From NCBI GenBank assembly GCA_002397315.1, contig DHAE01000020.1, forward strand, positions 138,677 through 202,676: DNA of 64,000 nt, in the 5' to 3' direction. Positions 49,766-58,324 of the stretch are shown here, piece by piece. The notes beneath the pieces are model-generated. The model was not told where the DNA came from and made no database searches. It worked only from the letters and a program-made list of their open reading frames with translations. Position 1 is the first letter of the stretch. Every line of letters starts with the position of its first letter. The translations under genes and the position numbers were made by a program. Origin of the DNA: Comamonadaceae bacterium UBA4962 (GTDB taxonomy: Bacteria; Pseudomonadota; Gammaproteobacteria; Burkholderiales; Burkholderiaceae_C).

Positions 49766-50422
49766 ATGACGATGAGCCGACGTACCCTGGGCCAGGCCGC
49801 CCTGTGCACCGCCGCCGTACTGTGGCTGGGCGTGCCGGTGGCCGCCCTGGCCGCCGACGAAGCGCCCGACGAACTGATCAAGCGCCTGTCCACCGACGTG
49901 CTGAACACGGTGCGCAGCGACAAGAACATCAAGGCCGGCGACGTGAACAAGATCACCGCGCTGGTCGACAAGACCATCCTGCCGCACGTGAACTTCCGCC
50001 GCATGACCGCCGCGGCCGTGGGCCCGGCCTGGCGCCAGGCCACGCCGCAGCAGCAGGCGCGCCTGCAGGACGAGTTCAAGTCGCTGCTCGTGCGCACCTA
50101 TTCGGGTGCGCTGAGCCAGGTCAACGATCTCTCCATCCAAGTCAAGCCGCTGCGCGCGGGGGCCGGCGACACCGATGTGCTCGTGCGCTCCGAGATCCTG
50201 GGCCGCGGCGACCCCATCCAGCTCGACTACCGCCTCGAGAAGACCCCCGGCGATGCCGCGGGCTGGAAGATCTACAACCTGAATGTGATGGGCGTGTGGC
50301 TGGTGGAAACCTACCGCACCCAGTTCGCGCAGGAGATCAATGCCAAGGGCATCGACGGCCTCATCGAGTCGCTCGCGGCCCGCAACAAGGCCAACGCCGC
50401 CAGCACCGGCAAGTCCGTCTGA
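49766..50422 (+). CDS. mlaC: Periplasmic phospholipid-binding protein MlaC
   Basis: The 218-residue shuttle carries lipid between MlaA and MlaD. A signal peptide ends at AALAADE, followed by VDKTILPHVNFRRMTAAAVG and LLVRTYSGALSQV, both family-typical. The ATG at 49766 has AAAGGAAA ahead of it; an ATG two codons later is an alternative. The gap of 182 bases behind mlaA shows no terminator. Confidence 0.93.
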   Translation: MTMSRRTLGQAALCTAAVLWLGVPVAALAADEAPDELIKRLSTDVLNTVRSDKNIKAGDVNKITALVDKTILPHVNFRRMTAAAVGPAWRQATPQQQARLQDEFKSLLVRTYSGALSQVNDLSIQVKPLRAGAGDTDVLVRSEILGRGDPIQLDYRLEKTPGDAAGWKIYNLNVMGVWLVETYRTQFAQEINAKGIDGLIESLAARNKANAASTGKSV

Positions 50423-50445
50423 CCGTCGGCCCCGCGACGACCGCC

Positions 50446-50742
50446 ATGCTGGTCCTTCCCACCGAGCTGACCCACCGGCAGGCCGAAACCTGCCTGCGCA
50501 TGCTGCTGCAGGGGCTCAAGGCGCACCGCGACGAGATCCTCGTCGTGGACGCCGCGCCGCTCGCGGTGTTCGATTCGTCCGCCCTGGCGGTGCTGCTGGA
50601 GTGCCGCCGCGCCACGCTGCTGGAGAACCGGCGTTTCGAGGTGAAGGGCATGCCCGAGGGGCTGGCGAAGCTGGCGGGGCTGTACGGGGTGCAGGAACTG
50701 CTGGTGGATGCACCTGCCGAGGCGATGAACCTGCCAGCCTGA
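50446..50742 (+). CDS. mlaB: STAS-domain protein MlaB
   Basis: A 98-residue cytoplasmic STAS domain that binds MlaF and is needed for transporter activity in E. coli. The typical strand-helix pattern is present, with VVDAAPLAVFDSSALAVLLE around the usual Ser/Asp site. The ATG at 50446, 23 bases after mlaC, is the only sensible start. Sequence alone would say only STAS domain; the position after mlaC makes it MlaB. Confidence 0.85.
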   Translation: MLVLPTELTHRQAETCLRMLLQGLKAHRDEILVVDAAPLAVFDSSALAVLLECRRATLLENRRFEVKGMPEGLAKLAGLYGVQELLVDAPAEAMNLPA

Positions 50743-50871
50743 GCACGGGCTGCGGGCCGGCCGGGGCCGGTCCTGACATGGGCGAGGGTGTTCCGTTTCC
50801 CGGGGGCACTCCACGGCCCAAGACCGCCAGCCGGCACGCGGACGGGCGAAACCTTAGAATCTCCCGCTCCC

Positions 50872-51849
50872 ATGCCCGCAGTCTCCTTCCAGTCCGTCTC
50901 CAAAACCTACGACACGCCCCGAGGGCCGTTCCAGGCGCTCGACAACGTGAGCCTCGACATCGAGGAGGGCGAGTTCTTCGGCCTGCTCGGGCCCAACGGC
51001 GCCGGCAAGACCACGCTCATCAGCATCCTCGCGGGCCTTGCCCGGGCTTCGGGCGGCCGCGTGCTGGTGCAGGGCTGCGACGTGCAGGCCGACTACGCCG
51101 ATGCGCGCCGCAAGCTCGGCATCGTGCCGCAGGAGCTGGTCTTCGATCCGTTCTTCAACGTGCGCGAGGCGCTGCGCATCCAGTCCGGCTATTTCGGCGT
51201 GAAGAACAACGACGCCTGGATCGACGAGCTGCTCGAAAGCCTGGGCCTCGCCGACAAGGCCTCGTCCAACATGCGCCAGCTGTCGGGCGGCATGAAGCGC
51301 CGCGTGCTGGTGGCGCAGGCGCTGGTGCACAAGCCGCCCATCATCGTGCTGGACGAGCCCACGGCCGGTGTCGACGTGGAACTGCGCCAGACGCTGTGGC
51401 ATTTCGTGGCGCGGCTCAACAAGGCCGGCCACACGGTGCTGCTCACCACCCACTACCTGGAAGAGGCCGAAGCGCTCTGCAACCGCATCGCGATGCTCAA
51501 GCGCGGCCGGATGGTGGCGCTCTCGACCACGTCCGAACTGCTGCAGGCCGCCTCCACGAACGTGCTGCGATTCAAGACCGACGATGCGCTGCCGCCGGCA
51601 CTGGCCGCCGCCGCGCGCGTCACGGGCCGCGTGGTGCAATTGCCCGCGCAGGACGCGGCGGACATCGAGCGCATCCTCTCCGGGCTGCGCGCCTCCGGCG
51701 TCGGCGTGCACGACGTCGAGATCCGCAAGGCGGATCTGGAGGACGTGTTCCTGAGCCTCATGGCCGAGGGGCGCTATCCCGATCCGGCCCAGGCGCCCGC
51801 GCCGGCTGACGAACCGGCGGAAACGCCCGAAGGCGGGGTGCGGCTATGA
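50872..51849 (+). CDS. ABC-2 type exporter ATP-binding protein
   Basis: A 325-residue ATPase of the YadG/NodI-like group. It has Walker A GPNGAGKTT, the signature LSGGMKRRVLVAQAL, Walker B IVLDEPTAGVDVE and the switch TTHYLEEAEALC. A C-terminal domain of about 100 residues ends in a proline-rich tail (PAPADEPAETPEGG). It overlaps its permease gene by four bases. The cargo is unknown; this pair sits between mla and murA in many Burkholderiales, which hints at an envelope role. Confidence 0.9.
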   Translation: MPAVSFQSVSKTYDTPRGPFQALDNVSLDIEEGEFFGLLGPNGAGKTTLISILAGLARASGGRVLVQGCDVQADYADARRKLGIVPQELVFDPFFNVREALRIQSGYFGVKNNDAWIDELLESLGLADKASSNMRQLSGGMKRRVLVAQALVHKPPIIVLDEPTAGVDVELRQTLWHFVARLNKAGHTVLLTTHYLEEAEALCNRIAMLKRGRMVALSTTSELLQAASTNVLRFKTDDALPPALAAAARVTGRVVQLPAQDAADIERILSGLRASGVGVHDVEIRKADLEDVFLSLMAEGRYPDPAQAPAPADEPAETPEGGVRL

Positions 51850-52601
51850 CCGGCTGGCAGACTTTGTTCTACAAGGAAGTGCTGCGGTTCTGGAAGGTGA
51901 GCTTCCAGACCATCGCCGCGCCCGTGCTCACGGCGGTGCTCTACCTGCTGATCTTCGGCCACGTGCTCGAAGACCACGTGAAGGTCTACGACCGCCTGAG
52001 CTACACGGCCTTCCTGGTGCCGGGCCTGGTGATGATGAGCGTGCTGCAGAACGCCTTCGCCAACAGCTCGTCGAGCCTCATCCAGAGCAAGATCATGGGC
52101 AACCTCGTGTTCGTGCTGCTCACGCCGCTGTCGCACTGGTCCTGGTTCTTCGCGTACGTGGGTTCGTCGATGGTGCGCGGCCTGGCGGTGGGGCTGGGCG
52201 TGTTCATCGCGACGTTGGGCTTCGCCCAGCCGGAGTTCGCCGCACCGCTCTGGATCGCCGCGTTCGCGCTGCTGGGCGCGGCGCTGCTCGCCACGCTGGG
52301 GCTGATCGCCGGGCTCTGGGCCGACAAGTTCGACCAGATGGCGGCTTTCCAGAATTTCATCATCGTGCCGATGACCTTCCTCTCGGGCGTGTTCTATTCC
52401 ATCCAGTCGCTGCCGCCGTTCTGGCAGACGGTGAGCCACCTGAACCCGTTCTTCTACATGATCGACGGCTTCCGCTACGGCTTCTTCGGGCAGAGCGATG
52501 CCTCGCCGTGGCTCAGCCTGGCCATCGTGGGCAGCGCCTGGCTGGCGGTGAGCGCGCTGGCCGTGCATCTGCTGCGCACCGGCTACAAGATCAGGAACTG
52601 A
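51846..52601 (+). CDS. ABC-2 type exporter permease
   Basis: The 251-residue membrane protein of the YadH/NodJ-like ABC-2 family has six predicted helices. It starts WQTLFYKEVLRFWKVSFQT and contains LVPGLVMMSVLQNAFANSSSS and FIIVPMTFLSGVFYSIQSLP, both characteristic. It is coupled to the ATPase gene by ATGA. Confidence 0.91.
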   Translation: MTGWQTLFYKEVLRFWKVSFQTIAAPVLTAVLYLLIFGHVLEDHVKVYDRLSYTAFLVPGLVMMSVLQNAFANSSSSLIQSKIMGNLVFVLLTPLSHWSWFFAYVGSSMVRGLAVGLGVFIATLGFAQPEFAAPLWIAAFALLGAALLATLGLIAGLWADKFDQMAAFQNFIIVPMTFLSGVFYSIQSLPPFWQTVSHLNPFFYMIDGFRYGFFGQSDASPWLSLAIVGSAWLAVSALAVHLLRTGYKIRN

Positions 52602-52680
52602 CGCGCTGCGCCCCTGCGGGCCCGCCGGCCTTCCGGCCCCCGGGGCGACCGCCCATCCTTCCCTCACGAAATCCATCGAA

Positions 52681-52929
52681 ATGACCGCCGACCAACTCAA
52701 AGACCTCATCAGTGCCGGCCTGCACTGCGAACATCTCGCGCTCGAAGGCGACGGCCGCCACTGGTATGCCACCATCGTGTCGTCCGAGTTCGAGGGCAAG
52801 CGTGCCATCCAGCGGCACCAGCGCGTGTACGCCACGCTCGGCGGCCGCATGCAGACCGACGAGGTGCATGCGCTGTCGATGAAGACCTTCACGCCCGCCG
52901 AGTGGGCCGCGCAGCCGCGGGACGAATGA
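52681..52929 (+). CDS. BolA/IbaG family protein
   Basis: The 82-residue small alpha/beta protein shows the family end motif TDEVHALSMKTFTPAEW with the invariant histidine, and a GRHWYATIVSSEFEGK core. BolA/IbaG proteins pair with monothiol glutaredoxins in iron-sulfur handling. It lies just before murA, as ibaG does in E. coli, so IbaG is the likely type. Its stop touches the murA start region. Confidence 0.9.
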   Translation: MTADQLKDLISAGLHCEHLALEGDGRHWYATIVSSEFEGKRAIQRHQRVYATLGGRMQTDEVHALSMKTFTPAEWAAQPRDE

Positions 52930-52931
52930 TC

Positions 52932-54245
52932 ATGGACCAGCTCCAGATTCGCGGCGGCCGTACGTTGAGCGGCGAGGTGCCGATCTCCGGCGCCAAGAAT
53001 GCCGCGCTGCCCGAGCTGTGCGCGGCGCTGCTCACGGCCGAGCCCGTGACCCTGCTCAACGTGCCACGCCTGCAGGACGTGGCGACCATGCTCCAGTTGA
53101 TCCGCAACATGGGCGTGGCGGCCGAGCATTCCCACGGCGGCGAGCGCGCCGACAGCGGCACGGTGCGCATCGACGCCGGCGCGCTCTCCACGCCGGAGGC
53201 GCCCTACGAACTCGTGAAGACGATGCGTGCCTCCGTGCTGGCGCTGGGGCCGCTGCTTGCGCGCTTCGGCGAGGCCACGGTGTCGCTGCCCGGCGGCTGC
53301 GCGATCGGCTCGCGCCCCGTGGACCAGCACATCAAGGGGCTCACGGCCATGGGGGCCGAGATCCTGGTGGAGCACGGCTACATGATCGCGCGGCTGCCCG
53401 CGGGCCGCTCGCGGCTGCAGGGCGCGCGCATCACCACCGACATGGTCACCGTGACGGGCACCGAGAACCTGCTCATGGCCGCCACCTTGGCCGAGGGCGA
53501 GACGGTGCTCGAGAACGCGGCGCAGGAGCCCGAGGTCATCGACCTGGCCGAGATGCTGATCGCCATGGGCGCGCGCATCGAAGGCCACGGCACCAGCCGC
53601 ATTCGGGTGCAGGGCGTGGAACGCCTGGGCGGCTGCACGCACCGCGTGGTGGCCGACCGCATCGAGGCCGGCACCTTCCTGTGCGCGGTGGCGGCCACGG
53701 GCGGCGAGGCGCTGCTGCGCCATGCACGCGCCGACCACCTCGACGCCGTGATCGACAAGCTGCGCGAGGCGGGCGTGTCGGTGGAGGCCGTCGACGGGCC
53801 GGCGGGCGGCATCCGCGTGCGCAGCCCCGGCGCGGGCCAGCTGCGGGCCCAGAGTTTCCGCACCACCGAATATCCGGGTTTCCCGACCGACATGCAGGCG
53901 CAGTTCATGGCGCTCAACGTGGTGGCGCAGGGTGCTTCCCGCGTTACCGAAACGATTTTCGAGAACCGCTTCATGCACGTGGACGAACTGCTGCGCCTGG
54001 GCGCGCGCATCCAGGCCGACGGCAAGGTGGCGGTGATCGAGGGGCTGGGCGACACGGGCGGCCTGCTGTCGGGCGCGACGGTGATGGCGACCGACCTGCG
54101 CGCCTCGGCGAGCCTGGTGATCGCCGGGCTGGTGGCCACGGGGCAGACCACGGTGGACCGCATCTACCACCTCGACCGGGGCTACGACTGCATGGAAGGC
54201 AAGCTGCGCGCCCTGGGCGCCGATATCGAAAGGGTGAAGGCATGA
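52932..54245 (+). CDS. murA: UDP-N-acetylglucosamine 1-carboxyvinyltransferase
   Basis: First committed step of peptidoglycan synthesis: enolpyruvyl transfer to UDP-GlcNAc. The 437-residue protein has the N-terminal KN motif in ISGAKNAALPEL and the fosfomycin-target cysteine in LPGGCAIGSRPVDQHIKGL. ATGATCATG at 52926 offers two starts. The second (52932) is chosen because it gives the conserved MDQLQIRGG and better spacing to GGACG; the first would overlap the bolA stop. Confidence 0.96.
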   Translation: MDQLQIRGGRTLSGEVPISGAKNAALPELCAALLTAEPVTLLNVPRLQDVATMLQLIRNMGVAAEHSHGGERADSGTVRIDAGALSTPEAPYELVKTMRASVLALGPLLARFGEATVSLPGGCAIGSRPVDQHIKGLTAMGAEILVEHGYMIARLPAGRSRLQGARITTDMVTVTGTENLLMAATLAEGETVLENAAQEPEVIDLAEMLIAMGARIEGHGTSRIRVQGVERLGGCTHRVVADRIEAGTFLCAVAATGGEALLRHARADHLDAVIDKLREAGVSVEAVDGPAGGIRVRSPGAGQLRAQSFRTTEYPGFPTDMQAQFMALNVVAQGASRVTETIFENRFMHVDELLRLGARIQADGKVAVIEGLGDTGGLLSGATVMATDLRASASLVIAGLVATGQTTVDRIYHLDRGYDCMEGKLRALGADIERVKA

Positions 54246-54910
54246 CGACCCAGGACGACGTGATCACGCTGGCTCTGTCGAAAGGCCGGATCTTCGAAGA
54301 AACCCTGCCGCTGCTCGCGGCGGCCGGCATCGAAGTGCTGGAAGACCCGGAAAAGTCGCGCAAGCTGATCCTGCCGACCAACCGGCCCGAAGTGCGCGTG
54401 GTGCTGGTGCGCGCCACCGACGTGCCCACCTACGTGCAGTACGGCGGCGCCGATCTGGGCGTGACCGGCAAGGACACGCTCATCGAACACGGCGGCCAGG
54501 GCCTCTACCAGCCGCTCGACCTGCAGATCGCCAAGTGCCGCGTGAGCGTGGCGGTGCGGCAGGATTTCGATTACGCCAACGCCGTCAAGCAGGGCGCGCG
54601 CCTCAACGTGGCCACCAAGTACACCACCATCGCGCGCGACTTCTTCGCGGCCAAGGGCGTGCACGTGGACATGATCAAGCTCTACGGCAGCATGGAACTG
54701 GCGCCGCTCACCGGGCTGGCCGATGCCATCGTGGATTTGGTCTCGACCGGCAGCACCCTGCGCGCCAACCACCTGGTGGAAGTGGAGCGCATCATGGACA
54801 TCAGCTCCCACCTCGTGGTGAACCAGGCCGCGCTCAAGCTCAAGCGCGAGCCGCTGCGCCGCATCATCGATGCGTTTGCGCAGGCCACCGCTACAGGCGC
54901 GGGGAAGTGA
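54242..54910 (+). CDS. hisG: ATP phosphoribosyltransferase, short form
   Basis: First enzyme of histidine synthesis. At 222 residues it is the short form that lacks the C-terminal regulatory domain and needs HisZ as partner; hisZ is not in this window. It shows ITLALSKGRIFEETLPLL and LYGSMELAPLTGLADAIVDL, with the PRPP-site STGSTLRAN. It overlaps the murA stop by ATGA. Confidence 0.95.
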   Translation: MTTQDDVITLALSKGRIFEETLPLLAAAGIEVLEDPEKSRKLILPTNRPEVRVVLVRATDVPTYVQYGGADLGVTGKDTLIEHGGQGLYQPLDLQIAKCRVSVAVRQDFDYANAVKQGARLNVATKYTTIARDFFAAKGVHVDMIKLYGSMELAPLTGLADAIVDLVSTGSTLRANHLVEVERIMDISSHLVVNQAALKLKREPLRRIIDAFAQATATGAGK

Positions 54911-54957
54911 AAGTCGAACGTGTTCCACACGAGAGATTGCTGCCATCAGGTGAAACT

Positions 54958-56289
54958 ATGAAATCCACAGCTGCTCCCGCCCGTCTCTCCACGGTGTCCA
55001 CCACCTTCGAGGCCGATTTCGCTGCCCGCCTGCATTGGTCCGCCGACACCGACGCCGCCATCGAGCAGCGCGTGGCCGACATCCTGGCCGACGTGCAGGC
55101 GCGCGGCGATGCGGCCGTGCTGGAATACACCCAGCGCTTCGACGGACTGCAGGCGGACTCCGTGGCGGCGCTGGAGCTTTCCCAGGCGGAACTGAAAGCG
55201 GCCTTCGAGACGCTGCCGGCGGCGCAGCGCGAGGCGCTGGAGTCGGCAGTCCGCCGCGTGCGCAAGTACCACGAGGCCCAGAAGAAGGCGAGCGGTGAGA
55301 GCTGGAGCTACCGCGACGAAGATGGCACGCTGCTCGGCCAGAAGGTGACCCCGCTCGACCGCGTGGGCATCTACGTGCCGGGCGGCAAGGCGGCGTACCC
55401 CTCCAGCGTGCTGATGAACGCCATTCCGGCCCACGTGGCCGGCGTGCAGGACATCGTCATGGTCGTGCCCACGCCGCGCGGCGAGAAGAACCCGCTGGTG
55501 CTCGCGGCGGCCTACGTGGCGGGCGTGAGCCGCGCCTTCACCCTCGGCGGCGCGCAGGCCGTGGCCGCGCTGGCCTACGGCACGGCCACCGTGCCGAAGG
55601 TGGACAAGATCACCGGTCCCGGCAACGCCTACGTGGCCAGCGCCAAGAAGCGCGTGTTCGGCACCGTGGGCATCGACATGATCGCCGGCCCGAGCGAGAT
55701 CCTGGTGCTGGCGGACGGCACCACGCCGCCCGACTGGGTGGCGATGGACCTGTTCAGCCAGGCCGAGCACGACGAACTGGCGCAGTCCATCCTGCTGTGC
55801 CCGGATGCCGCCTACATCGATGCGGTGCAGGCGGCCATCGACCGTCTGCTGCCCGATATGCCGCGCGCCGGGATCATCGCCAAGAGCCTGACGGGCCGCG
55901 GCGCGCTGATCCTCACGAAGGACATGGAAGAGGCCTGTGCGATCAGCAACCGCATCGCGCCCGAGCACCTGGAGGTGTCGAGCCGCGATCCGCACCGCTG
56001 GGAGCCGCTGCTGCGCCATGCGGGCGCGATCTTCCTCGGGGCCTATACCAGCGAAAGCCTTGGCGACTACTGCGCAGGCCCCAACCACGTGCTGCCCACG
56101 AGCGGCACCGCGCGGTTCTCGTCGCCGCTGGGCGTGTACGACTTCCAGAAACGCAGCAGCCTCATCGAGGTGAGCGAGCAGGGCGCGCAGACGCTGGGCG
56201 CGATCGCCAGCGTGCTGGCGCACGGCGAAGGGCTGCAGGCGCATGCGCGTGCGGCGGAGATGCGACTTAGGTTGGATGACCGGGCCTGA
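54958..56289 (+). CDS. hisD: Histidinol dehydrogenase
   Basis: NAD-dependent zinc enzyme for the last two steps of histidine synthesis, 443 residues. It shows VGIYVPGGKAAYPSSVLMN, ITGPGNAYVASAKKRVFG, IDMIAGPSEILVLAD, DLFSQAEHDELAQSI (zinc ligands), GPNHVLPTSGTARF and a C-terminal HGEGLQAHARAA. A GTG at 54907 overlapping the hisG stop could add 17 residues; the ATG at 54958 is preferred. It is the last his gene before the island at 56.3-58.1 kb. Confidence 0.95.
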   Translation: MKSTAAPARLSTVSTTFEADFAARLHWSADTDAAIEQRVADILADVQARGDAAVLEYTQRFDGLQADSVAALELSQAELKAAFETLPAAQREALESAVRRVRKYHEAQKKASGESWSYRDEDGTLLGQKVTPLDRVGIYVPGGKAAYPSSVLMNAIPAHVAGVQDIVMVVPTPRGEKNPLVLAAAYVAGVSRAFTLGGAQAVAALAYGTATVPKVDKITGPGNAYVASAKKRVFGTVGIDMIAGPSEILVLADGTTPPDWVAMDLFSQAEHDELAQSILLCPDAAYIDAVQAAIDRLLPDMPRAGIIAKSLTGRGALILTKDMEEACAISNRIAPEHLEVSSRDPHRWEPLLRHAGAIFLGAYTSESLGDYCAGPNHVLPTSGTARFSSPLGVYDFQKRSSLIEVSEQGAQTLGAIASVLAHGEGLQAHARAAEMRLRLDDRA

Positions 56290-56681
56290 CCTTCCGGTGT
56301 GCTTGCTGCGGACCGGCCGATACCCGGCCACCAGCGTGCGCGCAGTCAAGGGAACATCTGAGATGTGTTGGATGGGTTAAAACTAGGAAACTCAAGGTTC
56401 CCCATATCGGTAACATGCAACGGATGCTGGACGCCTCGGGGAAAGACGTCGTTGATTTCATGGATACCGTGCACTTGCGCAGATCCTCTTGTCACAGCCC
56501 ACGCTTGAGGCCTGTCACATACATTTGCGTGGGCATCTCTGCAACCTCTTGCCAGGGCGTGGGACACGTCGACTGGCATACGCGATTTTTTGGAATCATC
56601 GCCACTCCGTTTCGGGAAAATTTTTACATTTCCCAAAGCTGCAGTTGGCGCTGTTGATTTTCAATATTTTTTCGGTTAATT
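56290..56681 (+). other. 392-base non-coding, AT-richer region after hisD
   Basis: Base composition drops sharply within about 60 bases of the hisD stop, and stop codons are frequent in all frames. No RNA gene, insertion-sequence end or recognisable gene fragment was seen. The last 100 bases contain T-rich runs (for example TATTTTTTCGG near 56665) that may hold the promoter of the next gene, but no box pair is convincing. Confidence 0.6.
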
Positions 56682-57644
56682 ATGTATTTGAAGATTTTCT
56701 CCTCGTTGCTTGCTTCTGGTTTGCTGATGTCGACCGCCGCCGTCGCTGGCGAAAATTCGTATAGCCCGGAGGTCTTCTCATGGGAGAAGGATCCTGTTGT
56801 GGAGATACGGTCTCACTCCGAGGAGTCTCTTCATGTTGAATATCCCACGGTATTCATGGTTGGGTCGAGAAAATTTATGCTTTACTCTGCATATGGAGAT
56901 GACGGCAGATGGCGTTTGAAGCTCGCAATTGCTGAAGAGGATAATGATTTTGTTGGGCAGGGTAATATTTTCGATGAATCATCGTTGCCTTTTCGTGGAG
57001 GTTATGCTTTTCCTTTCGTAACCGTTGCGGAGTCGGGGGAAGATGCCGTCTATCATCTATATTTCTCAGCGGCCGATGGCAAGGATGGATCAAGGTATTC
57101 GGCTATCTATCATTCATCCAGCCACGATGGCATAAAATGGGATAATCCTAAAAAACTGCTCTCCGATGGTGCCCTCGATCCGCTGGTGATAGACAGAGGT
57201 GGCAAGAAATTCATTCTGTACACCACTTCGGAAAAGAACAAGAACTTTATCAAAATGGCGGAATTGAGAGCTCCTGACGTTGCCGGGAAGACTCGCGTGC
57301 TTTATTCCTCTCCCGCCGGGTTCTACACATTGGGAAATCTGACAGTGCGCGGAAAACCCATGGTCGTTGTTGAAACCAGTAAAGACTGGGTGGCCATGTG
57401 CTTTGCGCCCGACGGACAACTCGTCAAATCGTCAAAAAAACCACTTCTGCGTTTGAGCGAGGGGGGGAGTTCCCGGTGGGATGGGCTTAGGTATGGGATG
57501 TTCTTCACGGAAGCTTCTGGAATTTCCGAGATTTTTTATAACGGGATCAGAGGCCACGGAGTGGAAAGCGGTGGTCAAATCGGAGCGGGCACTTACGACA
57601 TAACGGCCGTTGCGAAGACGGTGAATACGGGGGTGTGTCAGTAA
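56682..57644 (+). CDS. Secreted beta-propeller protein resembling family 43/32-type glycosidases
   Basis: A 320-residue protein with a Sec signal peptide (cleavage near AAVAG, residue 23). The rest looks like a five-bladed propeller: blade-like repeats with aromatic strands such as YPTVFMVGSRKFMLYSAYGD, AVYHLYFSAADGKDGSRYSA, HDGIKWDNPKKLL and KKFILYTTSEK. That pattern is typical of GH43/GH32/GH130-like folds, but catalytic acids cannot be assigned with confidence. Its codon use and GC are far below those of neighbouring genes, pointing to horizontal transfer. It interrupts the histidine genes between hisD and hisC. The substrate is unknown. Confidence 0.65.
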   Translation: MYLKIFSSLLASGLLMSTAAVAGENSYSPEVFSWEKDPVVEIRSHSEESLHVEYPTVFMVGSRKFMLYSAYGDDGRWRLKLAIAEEDNDFVGQGNIFDESSLPFRGGYAFPFVTVAESGEDAVYHLYFSAADGKDGSRYSAIYHSSSHDGIKWDNPKKLLSDGALDPLVIDRGGKKFILYTTSEKNKNFIKMAELRAPDVAGKTRVLYSSPAGFYTLGNLTVRGKPMVVVETSKDWVAMCFAPDGQLVKSSKKPLLRLSEGGSSRWDGLRYGMFFTEASGISEIFYNGIRGHGVESGGQIGAGTYDITAVAKTVNTGVCQ

Positions 57645-58081
57645 CTGTGGTCGTTGCCACGATTTCAGGGGCAGGCCATGCGAGTTGCCGTTGCCCGTTC
57701 AACTGGGTCTGCGTCATGGACTTTGTCGGCGTACCGCAGCTTCAAGCGCGGTTTGTGTACACGCTCCTGCAAGCATCCAGTAGCGGGACAGCATCCATGT
57801 GCCAGTCGATCCTCGCCCAATGCTGCCGGTTGCGCCAGCAGCCAGGATTGCCATCTGGACATGTGCGCAACGATGGTGAGTGATAGGAGCCCGCTCTTCT
57901 CGGTCCGCTGGGGCGCTACTCCTGTGCCCGTCTCATCTCTGACGGGTCTTCCAGCTGGGGGGCTTACCTAGGTCCTGCTTGCTGCACTTGGGCATGTCTG
58001 AGCGCCTGCGAATGTCCCCACAGATCTTCCACGAACTTCGTGCCGCACGAAGTTCGTGGAAATTCCGGTACCATCCGTACC
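57645..58081 (+). other. 437-base region between the beta-propeller gene and the toxin-antitoxin-like pair
   Basis: Short frames cross this stretch on both strands, but none has a ribosome site, signal or family motif. It may be decayed mobile DNA, although no transposase signature could be confirmed. The last 55 bases hold a perfect double palindrome (58027-58061) and a shorter inverted repeat (58067-58081) directly before the antitoxin gene. Confidence 0.55.
58027..58061. promoter_or_regulatory. Perfect 35-base palindrome, probable autoregulatory operator of the toxin-antitoxin-like pair
   Basis: TTCCACGAACTTCGTGC (58027-58043) and its exact reverse complement (58045-58061) are separated by one base. 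Each arm is itself a palindrome (CACGAA-C-TTCGTG and CACGAA-G-TTCGTG), giving two adjacent dimer sites. A further inverted repeat, GGTAC-CATCC-GTACC, lies at 58067-58081, directly before the GTG start. Ribbon-helix-helix antitoxins typically bind such paired sites to repress their own operon. Confidence 0.75.
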
Positions 58082-58324
58082 GTGAAGAACGTCACCGTCA
58101 CCATGGACGACCCGGTCGCCGAATGGGTCCGCGTCGAGGCCGCCCGGCGCGGCACCAGCGTGTCCCGCATGCTGGGCGAATGGCTGGCGGAGAAGATGCG
58201 CCAAGAGGATGCTTATGCCCAGGCCATGCGCGAGGCCCTGGCGTTCGAGACCTGGGGCGCCTCGGCGCGCCCCTACCTGGCACGTCCCGAACTGATGGAG
58301 CGCGAGGAGCCGCCTGCGCCATGA
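58082..58324 (+). CDS. Ribbon-helix-helix antitoxin-like protein
   Basis: An 80-residue protein starting with the short beta strand KNVTVTMDDPVAEWVRVEAA followed by RRGTSVSRMLGEWLAEKMR, a ribbon-helix-helix DNA-binding pattern. The C-terminal part, with FETWGASARPYL, would bind the PIN partner. The start is a GTG immediately after the inverted repeat, with no ribosome site, so the mRNA may be leaderless. The ATG of the PIN gene overlaps its stop. Confidence 0.8.
   Translation: MKNVTVTMDDPVAEWVRVEAARRGTSVSRMLGEWLAEKMRQEDAYAQAMREALAFETWGASARPYLARPELMEREEPPAP

Noticed and set aside
52602..52680. GC-rich stretch between the exporter permease and bolA-like genes as another palindromic repeat
   Set aside because: It contains short complementary runs expected at this GC content, but no extended stem comparable to the repeat at 44.8 kb.
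57645..58026. Short frames resembling a degraded transposase
   Set aside because: No catalytic motif, terminal repeat or target duplication could be identified, so only a non-coding description is given.
58027..58061. The perfect palindrome read as a terminator for upstream transcripts
   Set aside because: There is no T tract after it, and its internal double symmetry and position at the antitoxin start fit an operator better.
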